IMG/VR virus record: IMGVR_UViG_3300046373_000251
Coordinates: 1-29,448 of that record
DNA length: 29,448 nucleotides
Source: a virus
Direction: 5' to 3' (one strand)
This document shows, in pieces, positions 14,889-22,614 of this stretch. The position numbers were made by a program, and so were the translations under genes. The notes below the pieces were generated by a model. The model was given only the letters and a program-made list of their open reading frames with translations. It was not told the DNA's origin and made no database searches. Every line of letters starts with the position of its first letter. Positions within the stretch are counted from its first letter, which is position 1.

Positions 14889-15206
14889 TCAATCCTTGAC
14901 TATATTCATTACCGGCTGCAACGTTCGGACATCAACTATATCCATTCCTAGCTCTAACGCTAGATTGACTTCTATTCTTGCCCCTTTTGACTTCTGCCAA
15001 CCTGGTAATACAGCCACTTTATGTGCGAACATCATTTCTCTTATATCTCTTCGCATGCAGGATTCCCAATCTTTGATGGGTTGTTCAATCTCAGCAGGGC
15101 TGATTACTTCATATCCCTTTGATCTTAGATTAGAAGCAGCTGAATGGAATGCCGGGAAGTTTAATTCTTCATATCCTGTCATGGGTCCTGAGATGTAAAC
15201 TATCAT
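14889..15206 (-). CDS. DUF4406 protein, nucleoside 2-deoxyribosyltransferase-like fold
   Basis: A 105-residue protein starting MIVYISGPMTGYEELNFPAF, the diagnostic opening of DUF4406. The N-terminal strand plus Gly-Pro loop resembles the nucleotide-binding loop of nucleoside 2-deoxyribosyltransferases. The second block (LRSKGYEVISPAEIE) and a later WQKSKGARIEVNLALELG complete a Rossmann-like half. The Glu in GARIEVNLA lies where the deoxyribosyltransferase catalytic Glu is found; that equivalence is inference. Substrate is unknown; a nucleotide or base-modified nucleoside is plausible. Its ATG follows the previous stop with no gap (TAAATG), so translation is coupled. It is the last early gene before two hairpins. 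Confidence 0.75.
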   Translation of the reverse strand: MIVYISGPMTGYEELNFPAFHSAASNLRSKGYEVISPAEIEQPIKDWESCMRRDIREMMFAHKVAVLPGWQKSKGARIEVNLALELGMDIVDVRTLQPVMNIVKD

Positions 15207-15617
15207 TTACCTTTCTCCTTCCTGTAAGCCTAGTTTGTATGCATGGTGCAGATCGTTCGTTAATTGGTGCGAGTCGGTTAGATCAACTTTATTACCGAAA
15301 CAAGATAGTTCAATTTGGTAAGCTTCAAACGTTTTAATTAGTGCATTTCGCAATGCTTCTGTCTCGCGTTGTTCCCGGCCTATTTGCTCACCTAACTCTG
15401 TCCAGTGTTTGTCCATTCGTTTTTCTTCTTTTTTTATCAGTGATTTTATAACAGCTTTCGGAGCGAAAGATAATTTGCAAAACTCGTAAATATCACGATT
15501 TAATTGACATCCCGCATCACTTTCACCCCAATAGTCAGTACTGGACCAGAATGCAGGGCAGCTACCACACCGGCCATATCCGACTTGCTTTATTTTATCG
15601 ACAACACTATTTATCAT
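15207..15617 (-). CDS. Early phage protein with Cys pair and coiled coil, unknown
   Basis: A 136-residue protein. The N-terminal 55 residues contain four or five Cys (GRCGSCPAFW, then DAGCQLN and YEFCKL) that could hold a metal, followed by a helical region with KKEEKRMDKHWTELGEQIGR. The C-terminal 40 residues (TDSHQLTNDLHHAYKLGLQEG) resemble the end of several unnamed phage proteins. AGGAG lies nine bases before ATG. Its stop touches the DUF4406 start. No catalytic motif is visible. Confidence 0.6.
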   Translation of the reverse strand: MINSVVDKIKQVGYGRCGSCPAFWSSTDYWGESDAGCQLNRDIYEFCKLSFAPKAVIKSLIKKEEKRMDKHWTELGEQIGREQRETEALRNALIKTFEAYQIELSCFGNKVDLTDSHQLTNDLHHAYKLGLQEGER

Positions 15618-15655
15618 TGATCTAATCTCCTATTCTGTACTATGATCCGACACTA

Positions 15656-15907
15656 TTAAAATGTTTCATTTTCAGTTTCGTCCGTTGTAATGGTTGCCAT
15701 TCCGTCCCACTGTTCACGAATTTCGATTGCTTTTGCAATAACAGCAGTTTTTTGTTTTTCAGTTAAAACAATGCTCATTGCTTCTCCATAATGTCTTTCA
15801 GCTGCTGCATATGCTCTGGTGTGCAGAACATTCATCGCTTCCCAAAACTTCTCATGTGATAGGGATTTAATTTTTTGGAAAAACCGACGTTTATTATCTC
15901 GGTTCAT
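15656..15907 (-). CDS. Small early phage protein, 83 residues, unknown
   Basis: A helical, moderately basic protein (MNRDNKRRFFQKIKSLSHEK, then AYAAAERHYGEAMSIVLTEKQ) with an acidic Thr-rich tail. It overlaps the end of the upstream 164-residue gene by 14 bases and has GAGG about ten bases before ATG. The tight packing with neighbours supports a real gene. I do not recognise a family. Confidence 0.6.
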   Translation of the reverse strand: MNRDNKRRFFQKIKSLSHEKFWEAMNVLHTRAYAAAERHYGEAMSIVLTEKQKTAVIAKAIEIREQWDGMATITTDETENETF

Positions 15908-16388
15908 GTTGATCCATCCTCAATTCCGGACTACATCCGCCATATCTATGAATATCTTGATCCCCAGGCGGAATCATCTTACTACAAGCAATACAAAATT
16001 TCCCTTCCTGTACAATTTGAAGAATTGGAGAATAAACATAGATAATGTCGCCTGGAGCAAAATCAAATCCTAAATCGCTACCGTGAACATCCGGATCATA
16101 TCCTTCTTTTATTAATAATCCATGTTTTACACCGAGATCCTGAATTTCTGCACCATCGTATTGTCCACCTTCCCATGCAGCATATATGATTTGCTTAGCG
16201 AATGCGGAAAGTGCTGTTTTCTCATTCTGTAAGGATTCTAGTTGCTTCTCAGCTGCAATAGCTCTATCTATAGCATGTGAAGCAATTGTTACTGATTCAT
16301 GAATAAAATGAACATGCCCCCAACTACCAGGGATAGCTAAATCAACTTTCTTTTTATCTTCTAATAGGTTCCGGTTTTCTATAATCAT
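15894..16388 (-). CDS. Early phage protein with C-terminal metal-binding motif, unknown
   Basis: A 164-residue protein. The middle contains a helix of Ala/Glu (IDRAIAAEKQLESLQNEK) and then IIYAAWEGGQYDGAEIQDLG followed by VKHGLLIKEGYDP, a phrase seen in many small phage accessory proteins. The C-terminus has CIACSKMIPPGDQDIH and a later Cys, arranged like a small zinc site. AGGAGG lies eight bases before ATG, a strong site. It belongs to a run of small early minus-strand genes. The function is unknown; such proteins vary strongly between related phages. Confidence 0.65.
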   Translation of the reverse strand: MIIENRNLLEDKKKVDLAIPGSWGHVHFIHESVTIASHAIDRAIAAEKQLESLQNEKTALSAFAKQIIYAAWEGGQYDGAEIQDLGVKHGLLIKEGYDPDVHGSDLGFDFAPGDIIYVYSPILQIVQEGKFCIACSKMIPPGDQDIHRYGGCSPELRMDQHEPR

Positions 16389-16410
16389 TGATCTATCCTC
16401 CTATTCATTA

Positions 16411-17007
16411 TTAAACCGTCACTGGTTCTTGGGTGGCAGCTATTCTTAATTGTTCCGACGCCATCTTTAAGCCTATTAGATATGATTGCAGTCTCATTGG
16501 CATTTCATCTCCGGAAGAGTACGTCCATTCCCAGTGATCAATATCCAAATCGCTAATCCAATCGTGACTATTAATGATGTGCGCCCATTCACTTCTTGAA
16601 GAACAACCTCTCGCCTGTTCAAATAAATCTTTCATTTCATCATGATCATAATTGGTTCCGTATTTCTTCAAGTCATTAACCCATTCGCGCAATCTACTCA
16701 CCGCAACATCTGAGTTAAAGGATCTGCGATCTTCATGGTATGCCCGGAGCTTTTCTTCAAAATATCCCAAATCATAATCACTAAAGGTGTGAACCTCTGC
16801 CAATTCAGTAAAGCAGAACAGCGCTTCTCCTAAATCACCTGTTACATACATTCTCGATCCGTCGAAAACATACCTGATATAATAACAACGGGTGCCTTCT
16901 CTCTTCCAAGTAAGAACCTTGAAATCACCATTTTCTGTATATGTTGCTTCATGCTCCGAGAACCATTCATTTCGAATGATTGATTCAGCATTAGTTGATG
17001 TCCTCAT
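16411..17007 (-). CDS. Early phage protein, 198 residues, unknown
   Basis: A protein rich in Trp, Tyr and acidic residues. An N-terminal beta-rich part (GDFKVLTWKREGTRCYYIRY, then DGSRMYVTGDLGEALFCFTE) reads like a compact beta domain. It is followed by a helical part with YFEEKLRAYHEDRRSF and a C-terminal helix (MRLQSYLIGLKMASEQLRIA). GGAGG lies eight bases before ATG. Length and mixed fold resemble unnamed early proteins of Paenibacillus and Brevibacillus phages as I remember them, but no name or catalytic site can be assigned. Confidence 0.65.
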   Translation of the reverse strand: MRTSTNAESIIRNEWFSEHEATYTENGDFKVLTWKREGTRCYYIRYVFDGSRMYVTGDLGEALFCFTELAEVHTFSDYDLGYFEEKLRAYHEDRRSFNSDVAVSRLREWVNDLKKYGTNYDHDEMKDLFEQARGCSSRSEWAHIINSHDWISDLDIDHWEWTYSSGDEMPMRLQSYLIGLKMASEQLRIAATQEPVTV

Positions 17008-17026
17008 ATTGAATACCTCCGATTAT

Positions 17027-17218
17027 TTATTCCATTTCAATTCCTAGATGTCCTAGAGCAATTTCAATATGCTCTGCTGCTAGGCCGACATTTGCTATGT
17101 CCTCTGGATCTCGATTATTGGTTGTTAGATAGAGCATAGCGACTCTGGCTTTCTCTTTTGCTCTATTAAGTGATGCGATCAAGTCTTGCTTACGTTGCAG
17201 ATCGTGTTTGTTGGCCAT
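17027..17218 (-). CDS. Small helical early protein, 63 residues, unknown
   Basis: Starting at ATG 17218 the product is MANKHDLQRKQDLIASLNRA followed by further helical sequence ending in HIEIALGHLGIEME. An in-frame TTG three codons upstream is possible. The start sits immediately after the DUF3102 stop (TAATATG), so translation is probably coupled and the ribosome binding site is weak. The whole protein is predicted to be two or three helices. No family is recognised. Confidence 0.55.
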   Translation of the reverse strand: MANKHDLQRKQDLIASLNRAKEKARVAMLYLTTNNRDPEDIANVGLAAEHIEIALGHLGIEME

Positions 17219-17219
17219 A

Positions 17220-18212
17220 TTACACAACCATTCCCTTTAGCCTGTCGCACAGTATGGGAATGTCCGATTTGAACTTTGCTTTCTCATCTTGATTTTTCAC
17301 TTCTTCAACTGCAGCAAGCAGTGCTTTGAAGTTATCTACCAATGCAGCAAGTGAAACTTTTACTTTAATGGTTTCGGTGTTGTTGTTCTTGGCCAACTGC
17401 TCCTGCATTGCTGCAACCTGTTGTGCAGCTTCTTCTTCCTTCTGTTTAAGCTGAGCTGCATGATCCTCTTGCGCTTTACGGAGTGTTTCTAATTCTTGTT
17501 TAGTGGCTTCCGGAATAACTTCTATAGTCGTTGTTGCTGGAATATCAATCGGTTTCTCTTTTAGCTGCTTTTCCAATTCCTTGATTTTCTTGACCGAAGC
17601 AGCATGATCTTCATTTGCTTTATCCAATGATGCCTTTAGCTTTTTTGCCGTTGAGTTCTCTCCAGCTGCTTGAGCTGTTTTAAGTTCTTCATTCAGCTTA
17701 TTAACCAATCCCTCTTGTTCCGCCAACTTGAATGTTAGCTCGTCATGATCAGATTGACCGGTTTCAATTTGTTCTTGAACTTCCTCTAATCGTTTCTTAA
17801 GTTCCTTATTATCTTTGATTGCTTGGGCCAATTCTCTGGATGTCATTTCCTCAATATTGTTCTCTTTTGCAAAGTCTTCTCTTTCCTCTGAGGGCACGCC
17901 CAGCAAGGCAACTGCCTGTGAATAACTCAAATTCGCAAACGTTTGGGAATTTGAATTATCTCCAAAAATAACAAGTTGATTTGATCCAAATTCTTCAAAT
18001 ATATTCATAAAATTTGTAGCTGTGGATTGTGAATAATTCACATTTTCTTTTAACCATTCCGCCCATTTCCCGTGATTAACCATTTCCTTAGCTTCTTTAA
18101 GCTTTCTACCAATCTCAATAGAATTGTTTAGTACCATCTTACGGGTTTGGTCTGTAATACTATTAATTTCAAATGCAATTACTTGAGGCGTTCTTTTAAT
18201 TATTGCTGTCAT
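17220..18212 (-). CDS. DUF3102 coiled-coil protein
   Basis: A 330-residue protein. The N-terminal 80 residues match DUF3102 (EINSITDQTRKMVLNNSIEI, then GKWAEWLKENVNYSQSTATN and FMNIFEEFG), a domain often found in phage and plasmid proteins. Residues about 125-270 are a long Glu/Lys/Gln-rich coiled coil (ELKKRLEEVQEQIETGQ and more), and the C-terminus is a short helical domain (LAALVDNFKALLAAVEEVKN). GGAGG precedes ATG by seven bases, and the start overlaps the PcfJ stop as ATGA. The role is unknown; a DNA-organising or structural function would fit a coiled coil, but that is a guess. Confidence 0.8.
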   Translation of the reverse strand: MTAIIKRTPQVIAFEINSITDQTRKMVLNNSIEIGRKLKEAKEMVNHGKWAEWLKENVNYSQSTATNFMNIFEEFGSNQLVIFGDNSNSQTFANLSYSQAVALLGVPSEEREDFAKENNIEEMTSRELAQAIKDNKELKKRLEEVQEQIETGQSDHDELTFKLAEQEGLVNKLNEELKTAQAAGENSTAKKLKASLDKANEDHAASVKKIKELEKQLKEKPIDIPATTTIEVIPEATKQELETLRKAQEDHAAQLKQKEEEAAQQVAAMQEQLAKNNNTETIKVKVSLAALVDNFKALLAAVEEVKNQDEKAKFKSDIPILCDRLKGMVV

Positions 18213-19813
18213 ATTGCTACCTCCACTCGATTATTGTTCTTGATCCTCACTTTAGCTCGTTTCTTAGGCTTTAATTTTTTCTCTTGAAATGTATCAACAA
18301 AGGATTTGACCTGTGATGTCATTCCGCAATTCTCTTTTCCTCGGCATTGAACGATTTTATACAAGAAACCCTGACTGATCTTTTCAATTTTCAACTCTAA
18401 CGTAAAGAAAGGTTTTTCGGGTTTGGCCTTTTGACGAATAAAAAATATGGTTGTTTCTCCTTCAGCATGCCTTTTTGCATAACTGCCGACACAGTGCTTC
18501 AGTTCTTTCCCTTCTGCGATGAGCTCTTCACCCGTCGATGCAGGCCTAATAAATAACTCATTGTGCTCAAAACAGAACTCTTTCAATATTTTTTCCCTTT
18601 CTTTGATTTGTGCCGCAACCTTTTCGTCTCTGATGTGCTTGATTCTTTGGGATGTTTCTTGATGCGCGGCATGCAGATCACGGGGTAAAAGTATAGATTC
18701 TTTTGTTATATCGATTCCCAGTTCATTGCACTCCTTGATGTAATCTCTCCAATCTCTAAATATTGTCATGCCCGAGGTGTAGGTTCTTCTTTTTTTCTCA
18801 TTATCACGTTGTAATTGTTTTGCGAAATATTTTTTCATTTCTGGAATGGTTAGGTGTTGCGTCAATTTTTGAACATCATCTAGATTGTGTTTTTCGATCA
18901 AATCCGAAAGTGTCGCTGCATCCTGCCAAGATAATTTTGAACCGTCTTTTTGTGATATTTGGAAGCTTCGAAGCGCTCTTGCTCCAATGGGAGCAGCTTT
19001 TCGCATCTCTTTAATCTGTGACATAGATAGACGCAATATCTTCTGTGGTGTTTGTCCATTCCAATTTATCGCGCCATATGTAGCTTGTCCGGTGAGTTTG
19101 GAAACCACAATACAGCCAAATCCGATTTTTGTAATGAATTCAATGCTTTTGTAGCGACAAGCAAGATTAATTACATCAAGATAATCCGAATGATCGTATT
19201 GTTCCCATGTGCAGTATTGCAGGAAAGTTCCGTGAACTGCTTCCTTCAAGCTTTGCTTGTTGTGATAGCAAGCTTTGTTTTTCATAGAGTGCTTGGCTTC
19301 TGAGTATACGTTTCTTCGTTCAATGAACCTTTTATAATTTCCGTAATATTCCCTACTCATCATCGATCCTCCACCAGGCTGGAAGAGATATAGGGCTGTT
19401 ACCTTAAATTCAGTGTGGGTTTCCCTGAAATTTTTAGTATAATCTCTTATGGCATAAAAACCGCGAGCAATAATAACATTGGAATCGGAGGTAGACTTTT
19501 CGTACCAAAGGGTATAAGTTTCATCTGATAAAGTGCTTCTACCTCTTCCACTCGATCTCACATGACATGAAGAGTTGCAATGTGGACATTCAGCTATTTT
19601 CCCATGTTTTAAGGTTTGTTCCGTTGGATGCTCCTGTCTACAATGTGTGCAATATCCCCATTGTTTCTTGCCTTCTCTGTGCGTGAAAATATAACGGCTC
19701 CAATCCATGACCTTGTTAGTTATATAGTTTTGAATTTCCTCGCTGATATCTAAGGGGAAGTTTTTAAAATAATCCTTCTCATCGTTTGGAACTTCGTAAT
19801 CATATATTTCCAT
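18209..19813 (-). CDS. PcfJ-like protein
   Basis: A 534-residue protein. Cys pairs C55/C58 and C76/C79 (CTHC and CPHC) form a zinc ribbon near the N-terminus. The C-terminal third carries the PcfJ signature: FIRPASTGEELIAEGKELKH, then CVGSYAKRHAEGETTIFFIR, PFFTLEL and a later QCRGKENC. PcfJ was named from the conjugative plasmid pCF10, where it accompanies PcfK, but such genes are common in Gram-positive prophages and their biochemistry is not settled. The next upstream gene is the PcfK/AcrIIA9-type protein, reproducing the PcfJ-PcfK pairing. GGAGG lies eight bases before ATG. Confidence 0.82.
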   Translation of the reverse strand: MEIYDYEVPNDEKDYFKNFPLDISEEIQNYITNKVMDWSRYIFTHREGKKQWGYCTHCRQEHPTEQTLKHGKIAECPHCNSSCHVRSSGRGRSTLSDETYTLWYEKSTSDSNVIIARGFYAIRDYTKNFRETHTEFKVTALYLFQPGGGSMMSREYYGNYKRFIERRNVYSEAKHSMKNKACYHNKQSLKEAVHGTFLQYCTWEQYDHSDYLDVINLACRYKSIEFITKIGFGCIVVSKLTGQATYGAINWNGQTPQKILRLSMSQIKEMRKAAPIGARALRSFQISQKDGSKLSWQDAATLSDLIEKHNLDDVQKLTQHLTIPEMKKYFAKQLQRDNEKKRRTYTSGMTIFRDWRDYIKECNELGIDITKESILLPRDLHAAHQETSQRIKHIRDEKVAAQIKEREKILKEFCFEHNELFIRPASTGEELIAEGKELKHCVGSYAKRHAEGETTIFFIRQKAKPEKPFFTLELKIEKISQGFLYKIVQCRGKENCGMTSQVKSFVDTFQEKKLKPKKRAKVRIKNNNRVEVAI

Positions 19814-19825
19814 GAAATATACCTC

Positions 19826-20149
19826 CTAAAATAAATCATCTAGTTTGATATCATCCACTTTTGAAGCAACTGCAGAAGCTTGTCCATCAATGCCGAAATA
19901 ATTCAAAACAATTGCGTAAGCTTCTGGATCGGTCAACATCGCCCGACCATTCTTTTGCTTTGCTTTAGCAGCTGTGGCCATAGCGTCAATGCTCTTTGCA
20001 ATGGTTTTATCTGCAGCAAGGATCTTATCAGCATCTTGATGGTTTTTTCCGAGGTGGAGGATCAGATATTCACCTATAACTTTGGTATAAGCATCGTTAT
20101 TGCTGGCAGTTATTTCAGCTTGAAGTTTTTGTATCGCGTTTGTTGGCAT
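19826..20149 (-). CDS. AcrIIA9/PcfK-family protein, possible Cas9 inhibitor
   Basis: A 107-residue protein. The sequence AIQKLQAEITASNNDAYTKV, then GEYLILHLGKN, then ILAADKTIAKSIDAMATAAK and MLTDPEAYAIVLNYFGIDG follows the pattern of the AcrIIA9 family, which overlaps the PcfK family. AcrIIA9 was described as an inhibitor of type II-A Cas9. Many homologues exist in phages and plasmids whose hosts lack Cas9, so inhibition is not guaranteed for each member. The C-terminus is acidic (VDDIKLDDLF). It is directly followed by PcfJ, 12 bases away. The spacing of its ribosome binding site (AAGGA, about 12 bases) is slightly long. The family call is strong; the activity is inferred. Confidence 0.75.
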   Translation of the reverse strand: MPTNAIQKLQAEITASNNDAYTKVIGEYLILHLGKNHQDADKILAADKTIAKSIDAMATAAKAKQKNGRAMLTDPEAYAIVLNYFGIDGQASAVASKVDDIKLDDLF

Positions 20150-20177
20150 TTCTAGCTACATCCTTTCTATATCTTGG

Positions 20178-20423
20178 TTAGCTTGATTTCTGCATCCGTG
20201 TAGATGCGGTACAATACTGGCACTCGTGATAATGATAGAATCCTAATTCGATAGTAACGCCTGATATATATAGCGTTTGGCTACCGGAGGGAATGATAGA
20301 TCTACATACTCCACAGATGTGTGCTGCGCGAGTGCATTTAGTTTGGCGTATTCTTTGGAATTCAACGTGAATGTAGTTAGGAAGGGGACACTCCAGATTA
20401 AAGGTAAGGTGATCGTTTATCAT
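20178..20423 (-). CDS. Small zinc-binding protein, 81 residues
   Basis: Cys and His residues are arranged CTRAAHICGVC, then HYHECQYC, giving a probable treble-clef or zinc-ribbon site. The middle (GSQTLYISGVTIELGFYHYH) looks like a beta hairpin carrying the His ligands. Proteins of this pattern are common small phage proteins and may bind nucleic acid. The ribosome binding site is modest (AAGGTG). It lies between a larger zinc protein and AcrIIA9/PcfK in the early run. Confidence 0.6.
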   Translation of the reverse strand: MINDHLTFNLECPLPNYIHVEFQRIRQTKCTRAAHICGVCRSIIPSGSQTLYISGVTIELGFYHYHECQYCTASTRMQKSS

Positions 20424-20432
20424 CCTTACACC

Positions 20433-20951
20433 TTAAAACTCCATGATTTCATGGGGTTCTAATGATTTTCGTTCGATATTCCCACTTAGATAAAACTCTG
20501 TGCGGTCATATAGTGGGACGTAGCAATATTTACCTATTGGTGATCTTGCATAGCGATATGCACTCGGTTTTTCTTTACCCTTACTCAAAATTGGGCATTT
20601 CAGCTTTTGACATCTTGTTTTGGAAAGAAGTACAGCGAATGAAAAGGCTTTGCTGGACCATCCGCCTATATCATCCTTTACAGAATAGTAAGGCAATCCT
20701 GTTGCAAGCACTTCTTCTTTGGACAGCCATCCATATTTATTGGGCATTGTTACCGTCCCCTCTCGAATTAACAACTTTCCAAGCTCTTGAAGTGCTTTTC
20801 CAGTTTCACATTTTTTATTGCAATAGGGATCGAAACTGGCATAAAGCCTGGTCTTCTTTTGGTTGAACTGCTTTTTCAAATTACAGGAATTGCATTTTTG
20901 GTCTAGCAGCTGATTGATCTTTATGAGAGGAATTTTGGATTGTAGCGCCAT
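20433..20951 (-). CDS. Phage zinc-finger protein (zf-C2HCIx2C-like N-terminus)
   Basis: A 172-residue protein. The N-terminal 60 residues hold CNSCNLKKQ and PYCNKKCETGKALQELGKLL, the spacing of the small zinc finger found at the start of many Bacillales phage proteins. A second part has YGWLSKEEVLATGLPYYSV, which may be a short helix-turn-helix, and a C-terminal region with more Cys (KTRCQKLKCPILSKG). It probably binds nucleic acid. GAGG is ten bases before ATG. Neighbours are a replication initiator upstream and small zinc proteins downstream, so an early regulatory role is possible. Confidence 0.65.
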   Translation of the reverse strand: MALQSKIPLIKINQLLDQKCNSCNLKKQFNQKKTRLYASFDPYCNKKCETGKALQELGKLLIREGTVTMPNKYGWLSKEEVLATGLPYYSVKDDIGGWSSKAFSFAVLLSKTRCQKLKCPILSKGKEKPSAYRYARSPIGKYCYVPLYDRTEFYLSGNIERKSLEPHEIMEF

Positions 20952-20953
20952 GA

Positions 20954-21328
20954 TTACACATCCTCTTGTTGGATTAATTCAAACCATTTTCTAAAATGGG
21001 CCGCATAAGGCATTAGGTATTGCTTCATTTCCTCGTAGAGCTCTTTGCTCTCCCAGTTTCCAAAGTCATAAAGTGGAGTAAGTTTATATCCATAGTTCAT
21101 ATCCCATCGGATTATTGTTCCTATGCTGCGCAGTGAATGCAGAGCGCTTAAAGCGCACAGATCCATTCCGGTATGAATATGTCTTGGGATTCTTCTGAGC
21201 CATTTTGACCAAAGTTCGGTATCGAATAGATCAGGACGCGGATCCAGTCTGAGCGTTTCATACAAGGTCATTTTTGGGAGGTAATTACCTGTTAAGTACC
21301 CCTTCGGTTTCTCCAGCAGACTCTGCAT
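20954..21328 (-). CDS. Early phage protein after the DnaD-type initiator, unknown
   Basis: A 124-residue protein with many Trp and Leu (DTELWSKWLRRIPRHIHTGM, then CALSALHSLRSIGTIIRWD). It overlaps the end of the DnaD-type gene by 44 bases. The start is uncertain: ATG 21328 has only a weak site (GAGA), and ATG 21271 lacks one. Its place beside the initiator hints at a replication-linked role such as a loader or accessory protein, but no motif supports that. I report the longer form. Confidence 0.5.
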   Translation of the reverse strand: MQSLLEKPKGYLTGNYLPKMTLYETLRLDPRPDLFDTELWSKWLRRIPRHIHTGMDLCALSALHSLRSIGTIIRWDMNYGYKLTPLYDFGNWESKELYEEMKQYLMPYAAHFRKWFELIQQEDV

Positions 21329-22241
21329 CAGCTATTCTCGCTTTCTCCTTTAGGGCTTCTAATTCTTCGTAAGTGATTGGAGCGCCATCAAGTGATCGCG
21401 CTAAGGCATCTCTCCACGCTTGGTACTCTGGTGATCTTGGTTTAGATGGTGTGTTACTGTCTTGAATGATGGGTATATGCTGTTTTCCGCTTGATCCTTT
21501 ACCTTGAGATCCTCGATTATAATTACTATGTTGCTTCGTTTGCATCTGTTGTGGATTTTCTAACGTCCAAGGTTCCGGATGATTCGATAGTTTCCACTTT
21601 CGCAAAGTACCCTCGATGTATCTCATCTTCTTTTCTCCTGCGAATACAGCTACACTAATTGCTCTCTTTGTCCATTCTTCCGAGTAGGTAAGCTCTAAAT
21701 CTATGAGCTTTTCGCAGATAATATTTCCCAATGAGCCAATTTCTCGTTCATAGACTCCAAAAACATTTTGGCGACTATGATTACCATTACTACTTTCTTT
21801 TAAAGAATCCGAAGGATTGTTTAATTTAGTTTCGTTTAGTTTAATAATGGAGGTGTCTTGTGGCGTTAGTTGTTGCGTGCCTTGTGCGTGCTTTGTGGTG
21901 TCATTTGCTTCTGTTAAAACGACACTAATATCTGAATTGCTAGTTTGTGTCGGTTTAAACGACTCAAAAGGAATGATGGTGTAAACGGCACTTTGTTGAC
22001 CTGATCGACTTCTAAAATCAATCCTATTGACTTGCTGTAGCCTATGACGCGCTCCGGTTATTGCATCCTTCTTTAGACCTGTCTTATTTTCTAAGGTTGA
22101 TATAGCTACAGTAAACTCCGTGATCCATCCCGTTTTATTATTTAAATGCATAAGTGCATGCCATAAATTAATAGCAGAATGAGAAAGAGGGTTTGTTTCG
22201 AGCCAATCATAGAAGGCATTCAATTCTTTGATGTAATTCAT
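21285..22241 (-). CDS. DnaD-domain replication initiation protein
   Basis: A 318-residue protein with DnaD/DnaB-type organisation. Residues 1-90 form a winged helix (YDWLETNPLSHSAINLWHAL, then TVAISTLENKTGLKKDAITG, ARHRLQQ) that binds DNA. Residues 95-157 are a Thr/Ser/Asn-rich linker. Residues 158-220 form the DnaD domain, with the hallmark YIEGTLRKW at 208-216. The C-terminal tail is basic and low complexity, then helical. Such proteins open the phage origin and recruit the host helicase loader. The linker-coding DNA contains an AT-rich tract and TTGTG repeats, a probable internal origin. GAGGTG lies five bases before ATG. No phage helicase is evident, so host helicase is probably used. Confidence 0.82.
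   Translation of the reverse strand: MNYIKELNAFYDWLETNPLSHSAINLWHALMHLNNKTGWITEFTVAISTLENKTGLKKDAITGARHRLQQVNRIDFRSRSGQQSAVYTIIPFESFKPTQTSNSDISVVLTEANDTTKHAQGTQQLTPQDTSIIKLNETKLNNPSDSLKESSNGNHSRQNVFGVYEREIGSLGNIICEKLIDLELTYSEEWTKRAISVAVFAGEKKMRYIEGTLRKWKLSNHPEPWTLENPQQMQTKQHSNYNRGSQGKGSSGKQHIPIIQDSNTPSKPRSPEYQAWRDALARSLDGAPITYEELEALKEKARIADAESAGETEGVLNR
21818..21901. other. Candidate phage replication origin inside the initiator gene
   Basis: A short AT-rich tract with repeated GTTTA units (about 21818-21848) lies beside three related repeats: CTTGTGGCGT at 21857-21866, CTTGTGCGT at 21881-21889 and TTTGTGGTGT at 21892-21901. An AT-rich unwinding element next to short repeats within the initiator linker is the plan of the lambda O origin. 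This is pattern evidence only. Confidence 0.45.
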
Positions 22242-22281
22242 ATAAGCACCTCATGACTATTAGATGCCATCGCATCATCCC

Positions 22282-22614
22282 CTATTGCGCTTTTGCTTTG
22301 TTAATAACCGCCTTTTGAAAACTACGCATCCACTTTCGCCCAGCAAGACAAGAGTCTGCCCAGGTATGACACCACTTGCATAAATCAATGACATCCTCAG
22401 CTGTTGGTGGTTTTGTAGAATTCCAGCGCCGTTCGACATGTGCCTTCTCAGTTGCCCTATGACTATCACAACGTTCACACACGCCATTAGAACGCAATCG
22501 CAATCGCGCAACCTCTTTTACGGACAATTCACTTAAAGTTCTACGCTTAGGCTTATTGCGTCCAAAGGAAGGCTTGGGAACGGCGCGAACAGGTTGATCC
22601 GCTAAATTATTCAT
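22282..22614 (-). CDS. HNH-fold zinc-binding protein
   Basis: A 110-residue protein. The core matches a small HNH/treble-clef fold: C46 and C49 (VCERC), H59 in TEKAHVERRW, then C79, C82 and H83 (LCKWCHTWAD). These are the two zinc knuckles and the beta-beta-alpha metal site of HNH-like phage proteins. Whether the nuclease is active is unclear: the canonical His is placed in AHV, but the final Asn/His helix is less typical. The basic N-terminus (GRNKPKRRT) suggests nucleic-acid binding. The start overlaps the previous stop by eight bases. It sits far from terS, so a packaging nickase role is less likely than a recombination or small accessory role. Confidence 0.65.
   Translation of the reverse strand: MNNLADQPVRAVPKPSFGRNKPKRRTLSELSVKEVARLRLRSNGVCERCDSHRATEKAHVERRWNSTKPPTAEDVIDLCKWCHTWADSCLAGRKWMRSFQKAVINKAKAQ

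Noticed and set aside
14773-15198. 141-residue plus-strand frame over DUF4406
   Set aside because: It is opposite to the DUF4406 gene, which has a diagnostic motif, and runs through a hairpin.
22275-22511. 78-residue minus-strand frame overlapping the HNH gene
   Set aside because: Another frame in the same place carries the ordered Cys/His ligands of an HNH fold.
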